Made by a program: the position numbers and the translations under genes | In this document: one piece after another, positions 53,121 to 62,319 of the stretch | Position numbering within the stretch: the stretch's first letter is position 1 | How the letters are laid out: the number at the start of each line of letters is the position of its first letter | DNA from: an uncultured Flavobacteriales bacterium | Lineage (GTDB): Bacteria; Bacteroidota; Bacteroidia; Flavobacteriales_G; Salibacteraceae | Direction: 5' to 3' | NCBI GenBank assembly: GCA_937121175.1 | Contig: CAKZKD010000002.1 | Location: 124,001 to 188,000 of the forward strand | DNA: 64,000 nucleotides | Notes under the pieces: generated by a model | The model's input: only the letters and a program-made list of their open reading frames with translations | The model's database searches: none | What the model was told of the DNA's origin: nothing

Positions 53121-53670
53121 AAATAATTATTATAAAAAGAATTTTAAAAGATTTTACTATTATTATTATCCTGTTGATAGTGTTTGTAATTCCTTCTCAA
53201 ATTTATTGCTTTTTGAAGTTGTAAATAGTTAATAACACACAATGAACATAGAAGAAAAAAATATACCTAACAAAAGACTATAAATTTTGCGTTTGTGAAC
53301 AAAACGCGGTTTTTAGATCTAACCACTTTTTACTCATAAGTATTTTATTTTTTTGATGTTCATCAAAGCAAATTTTATGATGGTAAATAAATATAGGAAT
53401 CAATAAATAATGCTTGACTTTTCCAAAAAATTAGTCATCCAATATTCCTTTCAAAAAACCAACATATTTCCTTCATCATTTATCAACCCTTATACACATA
53501 CTTATGAGCTATAATTTCTACTAATTGTTCAAAACTGTATGAAGTACAATTAACATATTGATATTTAGTTTTTTAGGTTGATTATTTGACTTTTTAACTC
53601 TTAATTATGATTCTTATTAGGAACGTAATTCTCAAAAAGTTCGCTGTATTTTTGTTTAAAATAATAAGCG
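53121..53670. other. 550-bp AT-rich intergenic region between the MORN-repeat gene and rpiB
   Basis: No supported gene. It lies between two divergent genes and should hold both promoters: TATTTTTG (53647-53654) for rpiB and TAAATTTG on the minus strand (53205-53198) for the MORN-repeat gene. A short inverted repeat GCGTTT/AAACGC (53289-53307) lies inside. The longest reading frame with an ATG is 34 codons (53410-53514) and has no features of a real gene. Confidence 0.6.
53647..53654 (+). promoter_or_regulatory. Candidate -7 element (TATTTTTG) for rpiB
   Basis: TATTTTTG matches TAnnTTTG and ends 16 bp before the rpiB ATG. No -33 TTG at standard spacing. Confidence 0.4.
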
Positions 53671-54102
53671 ATGAAAGTAGCTATTGGAGGTGATCATGCC
53701 GGGTTTGATTTAAAGGAAGTTTTAAAAAAGTTTTTATCAGAAAAAGGGTATGAAATTTTAGACAAAGGACCTTTTAGCGATGAACGTTGCGATTATGCAG
53801 ATTTTGCTCATCTAGTAGCTGATGCAGTGGAAGATAATGATGTTGATTTCGGCTTATTAATGTGCGGTAGTGGCAATGGAATTAACATGGCGGCTAACAA
53901 ACATCAAGGTATTCGTTCTGCAATCTGTTGGACACCAGAAATAGCCTCGCTAGCCAAACAGCATAATAACGCTAACATTTGTACTATACCAGCACGTTTT
54001 GTTTCGGAAGAAGAAGCAATTGAAATTCTTACCGCATACTTGTCTGCGGAATATGAAGGTGGAAGACACCAAGCTCGGATAGAGAAAATTCCGGTGAAGT
54101 AA
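53671..54102 (+). CDS. rpiB: Ribose 5-phosphate isomerase B
   Basis: A 143-residue RpiB/LacAB-family isomerase that interconverts ribose 5-phosphate and ribulose 5-phosphate in the pentose phosphate pathway. GGDHAGFDLKE at the N terminus (about 6-16), the catalytic-cysteine strand LLMCGSGNGINMAANK (about 63-78) and HNNANICTIPAR are diagnostic. Length is standard. The next gene starts 10 bp after its stop, so they are probably cotranscribed. Confidence 0.95.
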   Translation: MKVAIGGDHAGFDLKEVLKKFLSEKGYEILDKGPFSDERCDYADFAHLVADAVEDNDVDFGLLMCGSGNGINMAANKHQGIRSAICWTPEIASLAKQHNNANICTIPARFVSEEEAIEILTAYLSAEYEGGRHQARIEKIPVK

Positions 54103-54112
54103 TTATTAAAGA

Positions 54113-55144
54113 ATGAAATTTTTCTTTTTATCGGTAATATTTTTAGGTTCAACATTCTTAGCGGTTAGTCAGGATAATTTCAACGATTCTTATCGTGGCG
54201 ATAAAGGAATTAGAATTGGTTTTTATAACGTAGAAAACCTATTTGATACGGAAGATGACCCAGTAAAACGCGACGATGAATTTACCGAATCAGGCGATAA
54301 ACACTGGAATAAACGTAAGTACATCATTAAAATAAACCAAGTAGGAAAAGTAACTACTGCAGTTGGCGGTTGGGAAGCTGTAGAAATAATGGCGTTTTGT
54401 GAATTAGAAAATCGTCGTGTTTTGGAGGATGTTTTAAAAACAGAATCGATGCGAGACACCGATTATGAAATTGTGCATTTTGAGAGTCCCGACCGAAGAG
54501 GAATTGATGTAGGATTTATTTACAGACCAGATAAAGTTACACTGCTTCATTCTGAAGCAATTCCCATTGTTTTTCCTTGGGATGAAAATTACAAAACCAG
54601 AGATATTCTATTTGCTCGCTTAGTGGTTTTAAATGCAGATACTATTGATTTTTATGTGAATCATTGGCCAAGTAGATGGCGAGGCCAATTAGAAACAGAA
54701 GAATCGAGAATGCATGTTGCTAAAACCTTATTGCAACATAGAGATACTGTCAGTAATCCTCAAAAATTAATTGCTTTAGGTGATTTTAATGACTCTCCAA
54801 TTGATAAGAGTATAAAGGATGTTTTTAAAGCTGAAATGGATACCAGTAAGCCGGCTGATTATTACAATTTAATGCATCCGTATTTAGACAAACGAGGCAC
54901 CAATAAATTTCAAGGAGAATGGAGTATAATTGACCAAATAATTGTTTCCAATTCGCTGTTTAATTCAACAACTAGAATGCAGTTAAAAGAAAAAAAAGCC
55001 AATATATTTAATGCTAATTTTTTATTAGAACCTGACCCAAAGTATGAAGGAATGCAATTGAATCGGACTTATTTAGGTATGCGTTACAAAGGCGGTTATT
55101 CAGACCATTTACCCGTTTATGTTGATCTATCGATACTGGATTAA
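54113..55144 (+). CDS. Secreted endonuclease/exonuclease/phosphatase family protein
   Basis: A 343-residue protein with a signal peptide (about 1-19, ending AVS) and a complete EEP domain. GFYNVENLFDTEDD (about 36-49) and CELENR (about 92-97) carry the metal-binding Asn and Glu, NHWPSRWRG (about 183-191) the catalytic His, LGDFNDSP near 223 the Asp/Asn pair, and GYSDHLPVYVD the final Asp-His. Family members cleave nucleic acids or phosphate esters; a periplasmic location suggests nutrient scavenging or DNA breakdown. It follows rpiB by 10 bp and its stop overlaps that of the convergent membrane protein gene by 4 bp. Confidence 0.9.
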   Translation: MKFFFLSVIFLGSTFLAVSQDNFNDSYRGDKGIRIGFYNVENLFDTEDDPVKRDDEFTESGDKHWNKRKYIIKINQVGKVTTAVGGWEAVEIMAFCELENRRVLEDVLKTESMRDTDYEIVHFESPDRRGIDVGFIYRPDKVTLLHSEAIPIVFPWDENYKTRDILFARLVVLNADTIDFYVNHWPSRWRGQLETEESRMHVAKTLLQHRDTVSNPQKLIALGDFNDSPIDKSIKDVFKAEMDTSKPADYYNLMHPYLDKRGTNKFQGEWSIIDQIIVSNSLFNSTTRMQLKEKKANIFNANFLLEPDPKYEGMQLNRTYLGMRYKGGYSDHLPVYVDLSILD

Positions 55145-56313
55145 TAGTAAGAGTTGGTGCTGAGAATATAGATAATATAACCAACCCCAGAAATTACGTG
55201 AATTCCAAATATTGAAAACAGTAGATAAATTTTCCAGCTGTTACTGCCTTCAGCTCTTTGTTTGAGCAGAAACAAAACGTTAGACACGAATAATACATAT
55301 ACACAGACCACATTTTGCCAAAAGAAATTACCGTGATCCATACGGTGACCAATTTCTGCAACAAAAGCAGAAAGTAGAATTCCGGCAACCATCAACCAAA
55401 ATGAATAATTGAAAGGTTTGAACCGAATCACTTTTGGATAAAGAAAAAGCGTACTTAGCGGCAATATAAAGGACATTAAATAGGCAATAGGTATATAGGT
55501 TTTTGGTATCCAAAGCCCTAGAACATAAAAGGGTGTTGTTAATTGAATTCCCGATGTTACTTGATTGGTTGCACTTAATTGAAAAACATAAATCAAAATG
55601 TATTGGGCGGCTATGAATAATGCTCCCGCTGCCAAAGGAATTATTCCTAGCATTGCGTTTTTGAGACCAGTTTTTTTAATATTTCCAAGCAAAAACAACC
55701 CAGTTACGGGTAAGTAAACAAATAGGAAAGAAGGTTTTATTATTATGTTTAGAATTACTAAAAACGTTAACAATAGGAGTTGTCTTGTTGAATGTTTTTG
55801 GGCTCTAAATAGTTCCAGTTGTTTCCAGAATAGCAAGATGGCAAAAGGAAAAACGAGAATCATTGTCGAGTTGTGCCATGCTATAGGCACAGTACGGCCT
55901 AAATAATAACAACCCAGTTCACCTACGCCATACCAATCTGGAATAGAAAAACAGAAAAAAAGCACAAGGGATATCCAGGGAATTTTGCGTGGGTTGAGGT
56001 CTAATTTATATTCCTTAGAAAAGTAATTCAGTGCACTGCACGTAACGATGTATTTGAACATTGTAGCAGCAGCTAAAACCAAAATAGCCACTGTAAGCAC
56101 TGAATTTTTGGTAATCGTAAAAAAGGTAAGAACGTTAACAATGAGGTAAAACAAAAAATTGGCAGGATAAGGGTGTGTTCCTTGCTTAATTTTTAGGATA
56201 TGTCCAACATGGGTAAGAATATCATTCGGAACAAAAGCAACAACGTAATTGATTATAAAAACGGCTAGAAGAAAAATGAAAAAAGCAATTGGATATTTCG
56301 GATTAACCTTCAC
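55141..56313 (-). CDS. Polytopic membrane protein (GT-C-like)
   Basis: A 390-residue integral membrane protein with about ten hydrophobic helices and short loops. The first loop (VAFVPNDILTHVGHILKIKQG, about 26-46) contains an aspartate and histidines in the place where GT-C glycosyltransferases hold their catalytic acid, but no family signature is certain. It could be a mannosyltransferase-like enzyme or an uncharacterised transporter. It is convergent with the EEP gene, sharing 4 bp, and lies downstream of tRNA-Cys on the same strand with a terminator between. Confidence 0.65.
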   Translation of the reverse strand: MKVNPKYPIAFFIFLLAVFIINYVVAFVPNDILTHVGHILKIKQGTHPYPANFLFYLIVNVLTFFTITKNSVLTVAILVLAAATMFKYIVTCSALNYFSKEYKLDLNPRKIPWISLVLFFCFSIPDWYGVGELGCYYLGRTVPIAWHNSTMILVFPFAILLFWKQLELFRAQKHSTRQLLLLTFLVILNIIIKPSFLFVYLPVTGLFLLGNIKKTGLKNAMLGIIPLAAGALFIAAQYILIYVFQLSATNQVTSGIQLTTPFYVLGLWIPKTYIPIAYLMSFILPLSTLFLYPKVIRFKPFNYSFWLMVAGILLSAFVAEIGHRMDHGNFFWQNVVCVYVLFVSNVLFLLKQRAEGSNSWKIYLLFSIFGIHVISGVGYIIYILSTNSYY

Positions 56314-56361
56314 AGGTTACGAAGATATATGGATTCAATTATTGACTGCGGAGAGAGTAAA

Positions 56362-56396
56362 TAAAAAAAGGAGAGTAAAAACTACTCTCCTTTTTT
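56362..56396. terminator. Bidirectional terminator behind tRNA-Cys
   Basis: Stem GGAGAGTA (56370-56377), loop AAAAC, stem TACTCTCC (56383-56390), flanked by an A-run (56363-56369) and six T (56391-56396). It begins just after the tRNA-Cys 3' end and so ends the minus-strand tRNA transcript. Confidence 0.9.
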
Positions 56397-56399
56397 CTG

Positions 56400-56470
56400 A
56401 GGTTCCGAGCGGATTCGAACCGCTGTAGATGGTTTTGCAGACCACTGCCTAGCCGCTCGGCCACGGAACC
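56400..56470 (-). tRNA. tRNA-Cys (anticodon GCA)
   Basis: The minus strand folds as acceptor GGTTCCG/CGGAACC, D-arm GCCG...GGC, anticodon stem GTGGT/ACCAT with loop CTGCAAA (anticodon GCA), T-arm AGCGG-TTCGAAT-CCGCT and discriminator U, the known identity base of cysteine tRNA. CCA is not encoded. Confidence 0.95.
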
Positions 56471-56523
56471 GTTTAGGCCGCAAATGTAGTATAATGAAGT
56501 TTTAAAATAGGTTAAGAATTCAA

Positions 56524-56877
56524 CTATCTTCTTATTGTAACCTCAACTGCTTTTAAATCAAAATGTAAAGGTGGTTTTTGTTTTTTTACAGTTACCTCTA
56601 CGGCAGTCACAGCTGCGTGTGTTTTTTTTATGGAATGTGCAATTCGCTCGGCAACGTGTTCTATCAAATCCGAAGGAACTTCCATTTCTTTAGTTACCAA
56701 TTCCATGATAGAAACGTAATCGACAGTATCATTAAGATTGTCAGATTTACCAGAAACACTTAAATCGGTTTCTATTTTTAAGTCAACCACAAAAGTATTT
56801 CCGGTTATACGCTCTGCAGGTAAATGGCCATGACGTGCATGAAAACGCAGGTCCTTTATAGAAATAAAATCAGGCAT
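56524..56877 (-). CDS. folB: Dihydroneopterin aldolase
   Basis: A 117-residue folate-pathway enzyme that converts dihydroneopterin to 6-hydroxymethyl-dihydropterin and glycolaldehyde. ISIKDLRFHARHG (about 5-17), the DTVDYVSIMELV segment and LIEHVAERIA with the substrate-binding Glu are family hallmarks, as is the C-terminal VEVTVKKQKPP. The frame extends upstream to 56910, but the ATG at 56877 gives the standard N terminus. It overlaps the gltX stop by 8 bp, so the two are coupled. Confidence 0.92.
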   Translation of the reverse strand: MPDFISIKDLRFHARHGHLPAERITGNTFVVDLKIETDLSVSGKSDNLNDTVDYVSIMELVTKEMEVPSDLIEHVAERIAHSIKKTHAAVTAVEVTVKKQKPPLHFDLKAVEVTIRR

Positions 56878-58408
56878 TCTTAAGTGCCTCAACTTTTGGT
56901 AACCCAGCATCTATTCGAGAAAGGACCTCATCCTTACCCAGAATTGCACATATTGCTGACATACTTGGTCCCATTCCTTTTCCAGTAACCAATAATCGAA
57001 AACCGGGCATTACTTTACCAAACCCATACTCGTTAACTTCAAGGTAATTTTTGAACTCAGTTTCGATGTTCTCTTCCGTAAAATCAGTGATATTCACAAG
57101 AATTTTTCTCAAGCCCTCAATAATAGCAGGAGTATCGTCTTTCCATTTCTTTTTAATGGTTTTTTCGTCGTAATCTGATGGAGCTTCAAAGTAGAATTTA
57201 TCAGCCATCATTTCTTCAACAAAACCAGCTCGCTCTTTCATTAAGCCGCAAACCTTAGTAACGAAAGGTTCATCAGCATCAACTCCTGCAGCTTTTAGTT
57301 TCGGCATAAGTAAAGCACAAAGCTCCTCATCGGTTTTCATGCGCAGGTATTGCTGGTTAAACCACTTGGTTTTATCGGTATCGAATTTTGCTCCGGCCTT
57401 TCCTACACGTTCAATTGAAAACGCATCGACAAGTTCGGTTAGCGAAAACAGTTCTCTCTCGTCTCCTGGATTCCAACCCAAAAAGGCGAGCATATTAATA
57501 AATGCTTCTGGAAAATATCCTTTTTCACGATAACCGCTAGAGGTTTCCTTGGTTTTAGGATCTACCCACTCTAATGGAAATACAGGAAAACCCAATCGGT
57601 CACCGTCGCGCTTACTTAACTTACCATTACCGTCGGGTTTTAGTATTAATGGCAAGTGAGCAAATTCTGGCATGGTTTCTTCCCAGCCAAATGCCTTGTA
57701 CAACAAGAAATGAGTAGGTGCGCTTGGCAGCCATTCTTCACCTCTAATTACATGTGTAATTTCCATTTTGTGATCATCTACGACATTTGCCAAATGATAA
57801 GTTGGCATACCGTCAGCTTTTAATAAGACTTTATCGTCGATATTATTGGTATTTACAACCACCCATCCACGAATTAAGTCGTTCATTCTCAGCTCTTCGT
57901 TTCGAGGTGCTTTTAGTCGAATAACATAAGGTTCACCCGCATCAATTTTCGCTTGTACTTCTTCAGCAGAAAGCGTTAGCGAGTTTTTCATGCTGGTTCT
58001 GGTAATGCTATTGTATTGAAAATTTGGCATTTTCATTTTCTTGGCACTTTCACGCACAACGTCTAGTTCTTCTGGCGTATCAAAAGCGTAATAGGCATTT
58101 CCGTTCTCAATTAAATCATAAGCGTATTTCGCGTATCCTTCCTTACGTTCACTTTGTCGGTAGGGGCCGCATGAACCGGGATTACTTGGCCCTTCGTCCG
58201 GAATTAATCCGCACCATTCTAAGGCTTCTTTTATATAATCTTCTGCACCCGGTACGTAACGTGTTTGGTCGGTATCTTCTATTCTTAAAATAAAATCTCC
58301 ACCGTGTTTTTTGGCGAATAAATAATTATACAAAGCGGTTCTTACACCACCCATGTGCAATGGGCCAGTGGGGCTTGGAGCAAAACGAACACGAACTTTT
58401 CTGGACAT
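56870..58408 (-). CDS. gltX: Glutamyl-tRNA synthetase
   Basis: A 512-residue class I aminoacyl-tRNA synthetase that charges tRNA-Glu. RFAPSPTGPLHMGGVR carries the HIGH-type motif (PLHMGG at 16-21) and GKLSKRDGDRLG near 259 the KMSKS-type motif. The central EDTDQTRYVPGAEDYIKEAL and the C-terminal anticodon-binding helices are standard. Size is normal for Bacteroidota. It is first of a two-gene unit with folB and divergent from the DUF4175-like gene. Confidence 0.96.
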   Translation of the reverse strand: MSRKVRVRFAPSPTGPLHMGGVRTALYNYLFAKKHGGDFILRIEDTDQTRYVPGAEDYIKEALEWCGLIPDEGPSNPGSCGPYRQSERKEGYAKYAYDLIENGNAYYAFDTPEELDVVRESAKKMKMPNFQYNSITRTSMKNSLTLSAEEVQAKIDAGEPYVIRLKAPRNEELRMNDLIRGWVVVNTNNIDDKVLLKADGMPTYHLANVVDDHKMEITHVIRGEEWLPSAPTHFLLYKAFGWEETMPEFAHLPLILKPDGNGKLSKRDGDRLGFPVFPLEWVDPKTKETSSGYREKGYFPEAFINMLAFLGWNPGDERELFSLTELVDAFSIERVGKAGAKFDTDKTKWFNQQYLRMKTDEELCALLMPKLKAAGVDADEPFVTKVCGLMKERAGFVEEMMADKFYFEAPSDYDEKTIKKKWKDDTPAIIEGLRKILVNITDFTEENIETEFKNYLEVNEYGFGKVMPGFRLLVTGKGMGPSMSAICAILGKDEVLSRIDAGLPKVEALKNA

Positions 58409-58434
58409 AAAAAATGCTTTTAAATTTTGGTCTG

Positions 58435-58442
58435 CAAAAATA
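58435..58442 (-). promoter_or_regulatory. Candidate -7 element (TATTTTTG) for gltX
   Basis: Minus-strand 58442-58435 reads TATTTTTG, matching TAnnTTTG, 26 bp before the gltX ATG. No clear -33 TTG. Confidence 0.35.
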
Positions 58443-58542
58443 ATCTTATCCCTTAGTTCACCGTTAATTAGTACTAAATCAAAATAGCAGTAGTAAGGCG
58501 CTATAAATAGTAGCTATATTCGCTAGTTGACAAAAAATAGAA

Positions 58543-61500
58543 GTGAATACATCGAATAACATACTCAAAGAAAAACTCGGCCAGTTTATTCGTAAATATT
58601 ATTTGAACCAACTCCTTAAAGGCGGCTTAATTTTCTTGACTTTATTCATCGCTTTTTTTGTCGGAGTGTCTGTTTTTGAGCACTTTGGGCGTTTTTCTAC
58701 AACAGTCAGGACTGTTTTATTTGCTTCGCTGGTTCTGTTTAGTTTGTTTGCTTTTTGGAAATACATTGCTGTATCGGTTTTCAAGTTGTTCAATCTTGGG
58801 CGGCGGATTACGGATAAAGAGGCAGCTGTGCTTATCGGAAAACATTTTCCTGAAGTAGAAGATAAATTACTAAACACGCTGGAGTTACAGTCAACGGCTA
58901 CTACTGGAAGTAATGCGTTGGTTATTGCAAGCATCGAACAACGAGAAAAAGAACTATCTCCAGTTCCTTTTTCGGGAGCGATAGATTTTAAGCACAACAC
59001 GAAATACGCAAAATACACTGCAATTCCAGTATTCATTTTGCTTATTATTCTCCTAATTAGCCCTTCAATCATTACAGAAAGTACCTCTAGAATTGTGCAG
59101 TATAATACGCAATTCGAGGTTCCAGCACCCTTTAAGTTTAATGTAAATGAGTTACCGCAACAGGCAATTCAGTATTCCGATATCGAAATCAATTTGGTAT
59201 TGGAAGGAGATAAAATTCCGAATCAATGTTTTGTAAAATTGAATAATGGAGCTGCCTTGAAAATGGTAAAGTCTGGTAAAAACCAGTTTTCGTTTACTAT
59301 TAGAAATATTGAAAAAACAACCGAAATTGAGTTTACTACCGGCGAGTTTAGCAGTAGAAAATACTTTGTTGAGGTAAAACCAAAACCGGTAGTTGAGTCT
59401 GCAGAAGTATTGGCTGTTTTTCCAAACTATTTGAAACGAAAGGAAGAGTCTTTCTATAATATTTCTTCTTTATTAATTCCGGAAGGAACAATATTGAACT
59501 GGGAGGTAAACACAAAGAATACACGGGAATTTGTTGCGAAATATAATGGCGTAGAAATAGAAACTACCGCCAAAAACGAAAAGACGTTTGTATTAAATCA
59601 ACAGGTAATGGAAATTGGTGAGTTGGTGTTTTATTCTGGCAATAAGGAAACTGGAATAGGGGACAGTAGTATTATCCGAATACAGGTAATAAAAGATCAA
59701 CTACCTATGATAACCAGTCAGCAGTTTACGGATACGTTATCGTCTAAACTGCTTTATTTCAAAGGAAACATCAATGATGATTATGGGTTCTCTTTTCTTC
59801 ATTTTGTTTACGAAGACAACAAAGGACAATTACTAAAAACAAAAATATCAGTACCTTCAAACACTAAGGAATACGAGTACTACTACACTTGGAACCTAGC
59901 ACAACTGGCAGACTCATCACTAAAACCAGGCGACAGTTTCAATTATTATTTCGAAGTGTATGATAACGATGGAGTAAACGGACCAAAAGTGGCTAGAACA
60001 ACAACCAGAGAATACAAAGTACCGAGCAAAGAAGAAATACAAGAAAAAGCCAACAAAAAGGATCAAGAAATTAAGAATGACTTGGAGGCTAGTATTGAAG
60101 AAGCAAAGAAATTGCAAGAAAACATAGATAAGCTTAATAAAAAATTGCTGGAGAAAAAGTCAATTAGTTGGGAAGAGAAAAAGGAGATTGAAAAGCTATT
60201 GAATCAACAAAAAAACCTCCAAAATCAGTTTGAAAAAAGTAGAAAGGAAAACGAGAAAAACAACTTCAAACAATCTGAATTTACCAAAGCAGATGAACGA
60301 ATTTTAGAAAAGCAAAAGCAACTAGAGCAGTTGATGGAAAAAGTGATGGACGAAGAAACCATGAAGCTGTTAGAAGAATTGCAAAAGCTGATGGAGAAAA
60401 ATGACAAACAAAAACTTCAAGAGAAGTTGGATGAGTTAAAATTAGATTCAGAAGATATTGAAAAAGAGCTGGATCGTTCTCTAGAACTGTTTAAGCAATT
60501 GGAGTTTGAAAAAAAGTTGCAGGAGTCTATTGATGAGGTAAAGGAATTGAAAGAAGAACAAGAAAAACTACAAAAGGAAACCGAAGAAAACGAATCGAAT
60601 AAAGACAAGGAAAAAACCGACGAATTAGAGAAAAAGCAAGAAGACCTTAAAAGTAAGATGGATAAGCTCGAAAAGAAGCTTAACGAATTAGACAAAAAAA
60701 ACAAAGACCTCGAAAAGCCGAATAAAATGCCGGATTTGGAAAAGGAAAAGCAAGAGGCGAAGCAGAACATGGAAAAGGCCCAGGAACAGCTGAGTCAAGA
60801 CAAAAAGAAGGATGCGGCAAAGTCTCAAGAAGGTGCGAAAGACCAGTTAGAGCAAATGGAGCAAAAGATGCAATCGGCTCAAGAGAAAATGCAGCAAGAG
60901 CAGCAACAAGAGAACCTAGAGGCGTTAAGAAGGCTTCGACAAAATTTGATGCAACTGTCATTTGACCAAGAGGAGCTAATTGAAAACATTCGAGTTACGA
61001 ATCCAAGAGACCCCTTGTATGTGCAATACACCAAAGACCAAATGCGCTTGTCTGATAATTCTAAGATGATTGAAGACAGTCTATTTGCGTTATCGAAACG
61101 AAACTTGAACATAAAAGCGGCGGTGAACAAAGAAATTGCAGCGATTAATGATAACATGTCTAAGGCTATCCGGGCGATGGAAAGTCGTCGTTCTGGAGAA
61201 GTGATGAACCGTCAACAATTTGTAATGACATCGATAAATAACCTTGCCCTGATGTTAGACGAAAGCATTCAGAATGCGCAGAAACAGCAATCGAGTAAAA
61301 AATTCGGCAAAAAGAGCTGTTCTAAACCCGGTTCAGGAATGCCAAAAATGGGAGACATTAAAAAGCTTCAAAAGCAACTTTCTGAGCAACTCAAGAAAAT
61401 GCAGCAACAACAGAAAGAACAAGGTAAAAAACCAGGAAAGAAACCGGGTAACAAAGGTGGAAGAGGAACCCAGGCGGGTGAATCTGCAGCAAAAATGGCG

Positions 61501-61896
61501 GCGCAACAAGCAGCTATTCGTGAACAACTTAGAAAACTAAGTGATGAACTTGGAAAGCCCGGTCAGCAAGGAGGAGCAGGAAATGAATTAAAGCGTTTGC
61601 AGGATTTGATGGAGAAAAACGAAGAAGATTTGGTGAACATGAAAATTGATCAAGAAACCATCAATCGCCAAGAAGAAATAATGACTCGATTGCTGGAATC
61701 TGAAAAAGCGGAAAGAGAGCGCGAATTCGATGACAAAAGAGAGTCAAAAACGGCCCAAGAGATTAATAACCCACCAGCAGAATTTTTAAAATATCAAGAA
61801 GAAAAGAAGAAACAAGTGGAACTTTTAGAAACAATTCCACCGAATTTGAAACCTTTCTATCGGAATTTAGTAAACGAGTACTTCAATAACTATTAG
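58543..61896 (+). CDS. DUF4175-like membrane protein with long coiled coil
   Basis: An 1117-residue protein of the Bacteroidota DUF4175-like family. The N terminus carries helices at about 27-47, 55-75 and 150-172, then a beta-rich extracytoplasmic region (about 180-490). A very charged coiled coil rich in Lys, Glu and Gln runs from about 495 to 820, followed by a basic Gln/Lys/Gly-rich stretch (about 920-1000) and a final helical region. It starts with GTG at 58543. Function unknown; the layout suggests an envelope scaffold. It leads a run with an RsbW-like ATPase, ybeY and mnmG. Confidence 0.82.
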   Translation: MNTSNNILKEKLGQFIRKYYLNQLLKGGLIFLTLFIAFFVGVSVFEHFGRFSTTVRTVLFASLVLFSLFAFWKYIAVSVFKLFNLGRRITDKEAAVLIGKHFPEVEDKLLNTLELQSTATTGSNALVIASIEQREKELSPVPFSGAIDFKHNTKYAKYTAIPVFILLIILLISPSIITESTSRIVQYNTQFEVPAPFKFNVNELPQQAIQYSDIEINLVLEGDKIPNQCFVKLNNGAALKMVKSGKNQFSFTIRNIEKTTEIEFTTGEFSSRKYFVEVKPKPVVESAEVLAVFPNYLKRKEESFYNISSLLIPEGTILNWEVNTKNTREFVAKYNGVEIETTAKNEKTFVLNQQVMEIGELVFYSGNKETGIGDSSIIRIQVIKDQLPMITSQQFTDTLSSKLLYFKGNINDDYGFSFLHFVYEDNKGQLLKTKISVPSNTKEYEYYYTWNLAQLADSSLKPGDSFNYYFEVYDNDGVNGPKVARTTTREYKVPSKEEIQEKANKKDQEIKNDLEASIEEAKKLQENIDKLNKKLLEKKSISWEEKKEIEKLLNQQKNLQNQFEKSRKENEKNNFKQSEFTKADERILEKQKQLEQLMEKVMDEETMKLLEELQKLMEKNDKQKLQEKLDELKLDSEDIEKELDRSLELFKQLEFEKKLQESIDEVKELKEEQEKLQKETEENESNKDKEKTDELEKKQEDLKSKMDKLEKKLNELDKKNKDLEKPNKMPDLEKEKQEAKQNMEKAQEQLSQDKKKDAAKSQEGAKDQLEQMEQKMQSAQEKMQQEQQQENLEALRRLRQNLMQLSFDQEELIENIRVTNPRDPLYVQYTKDQMRLSDNSKMIEDSLFALSKRNLNIKAAVNKEIAAINDNMSKAIRAMESRRSGEVMNRQQFVMTSINNLALMLDESIQNAQKQQSSKKFGKKSCSKPGSGMPKMGDIKKLQKQLSEQLKKMQQQQKEQGKKPGKKPGNKGGRGTQAGESAAKMAAQQAAIREQLRKLSDELGKPGQQGGAGNELKRLQDLMEKNEEDLVNMKIDQETINRQEEIMTRLLESEKAEREREFDDKRESKTAQEINNPPAEFLKYQEEKKKQVELLETIPPNLKPFYRNLVNEYFNNY

Positions 61897-61908
61897 TATT
61901 ACTTCCTC

Positions 61909-62310
61909 ATGAAAAAGGGACTAAGTATTTCAGCTGATTTAAGCAACCTAGAGCGGGTTGAAAAGTTTATTAATTCAATTCTTGATTTTGAAGAAATTGA
62001 TGAACGGCTTCATGGAAACATCATATTAGCCGTTACAGAGGGTGTAACGAATGCAGTAGTTCACGGTAACCAAAATGACCAACACAAATCGGTTCAACTT
62101 GAATACAACAGCACAAAAGATGTAATTGGATTTAAGATTAAGGATCAAGGAAATGGATTTGACTATAATAATATCCCAGATCCTACACTCCCGGAAAACA
62201 TTGAAAAACTATCTGGTAGAGGCGTTTTCCTTATTTCAAGCCTTGCAGATAAGGTTGATTTTCAGGATAATGGTTCAATGTTAGAAATGCACTTCAATTT
62301 AGTCCTCTAA
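61909..62310 (+). CDS. RsbW-like HATPase-fold protein (anti-sigma-factor kinase type)
   Basis: A 133-residue GHKL ATPase of the RsbW/SpoIIAB type. The N box EGVTNAVVHGN (about 44-54), the G1 box DQGNGFD (about 79-85) and GRGVFLISSLAD (about 103-114) bind ATP and Mg. Family members phosphorylate an anti-anti-sigma factor or hold a sigma factor inactive; in Bacteroidota they often occur without a known sigma partner. It starts 12 bp after the DUF4175-like gene and ends 9 bp before ybeY. Confidence 0.87.
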   Translation: MKKGLSISADLSNLERVEKFINSILDFEEIDERLHGNIILAVTEGVTNAVVHGNQNDQHKSVQLEYNSTKDVIGFKIKDQGNGFDYNNIPDPTLPENIEKLSGRGVFLISSLADKVDFQDNGSMLEMHFNLVL

Positions 62311-62319
62311 CTAAAACAG

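Noticed and set aside
53289-53307. GCGTTT/AAACGC inverted repeat as a terminator or operator
   Set aside because: Only six base pairs, no T-run, and no gene ends or starts next to it.
53410-53514. 34-codon plus-strand ORF in the large intergenic gap
   Set aside because: No ribosome-binding or promoter context and no recognisable protein features.
58599-59072. 157-codon open frame on the minus strand inside the DUF4175-like gene
   Set aside because: Lies wholly inside a longer gene with clear domain structure; its own sequence shows no coherent fold or start context.
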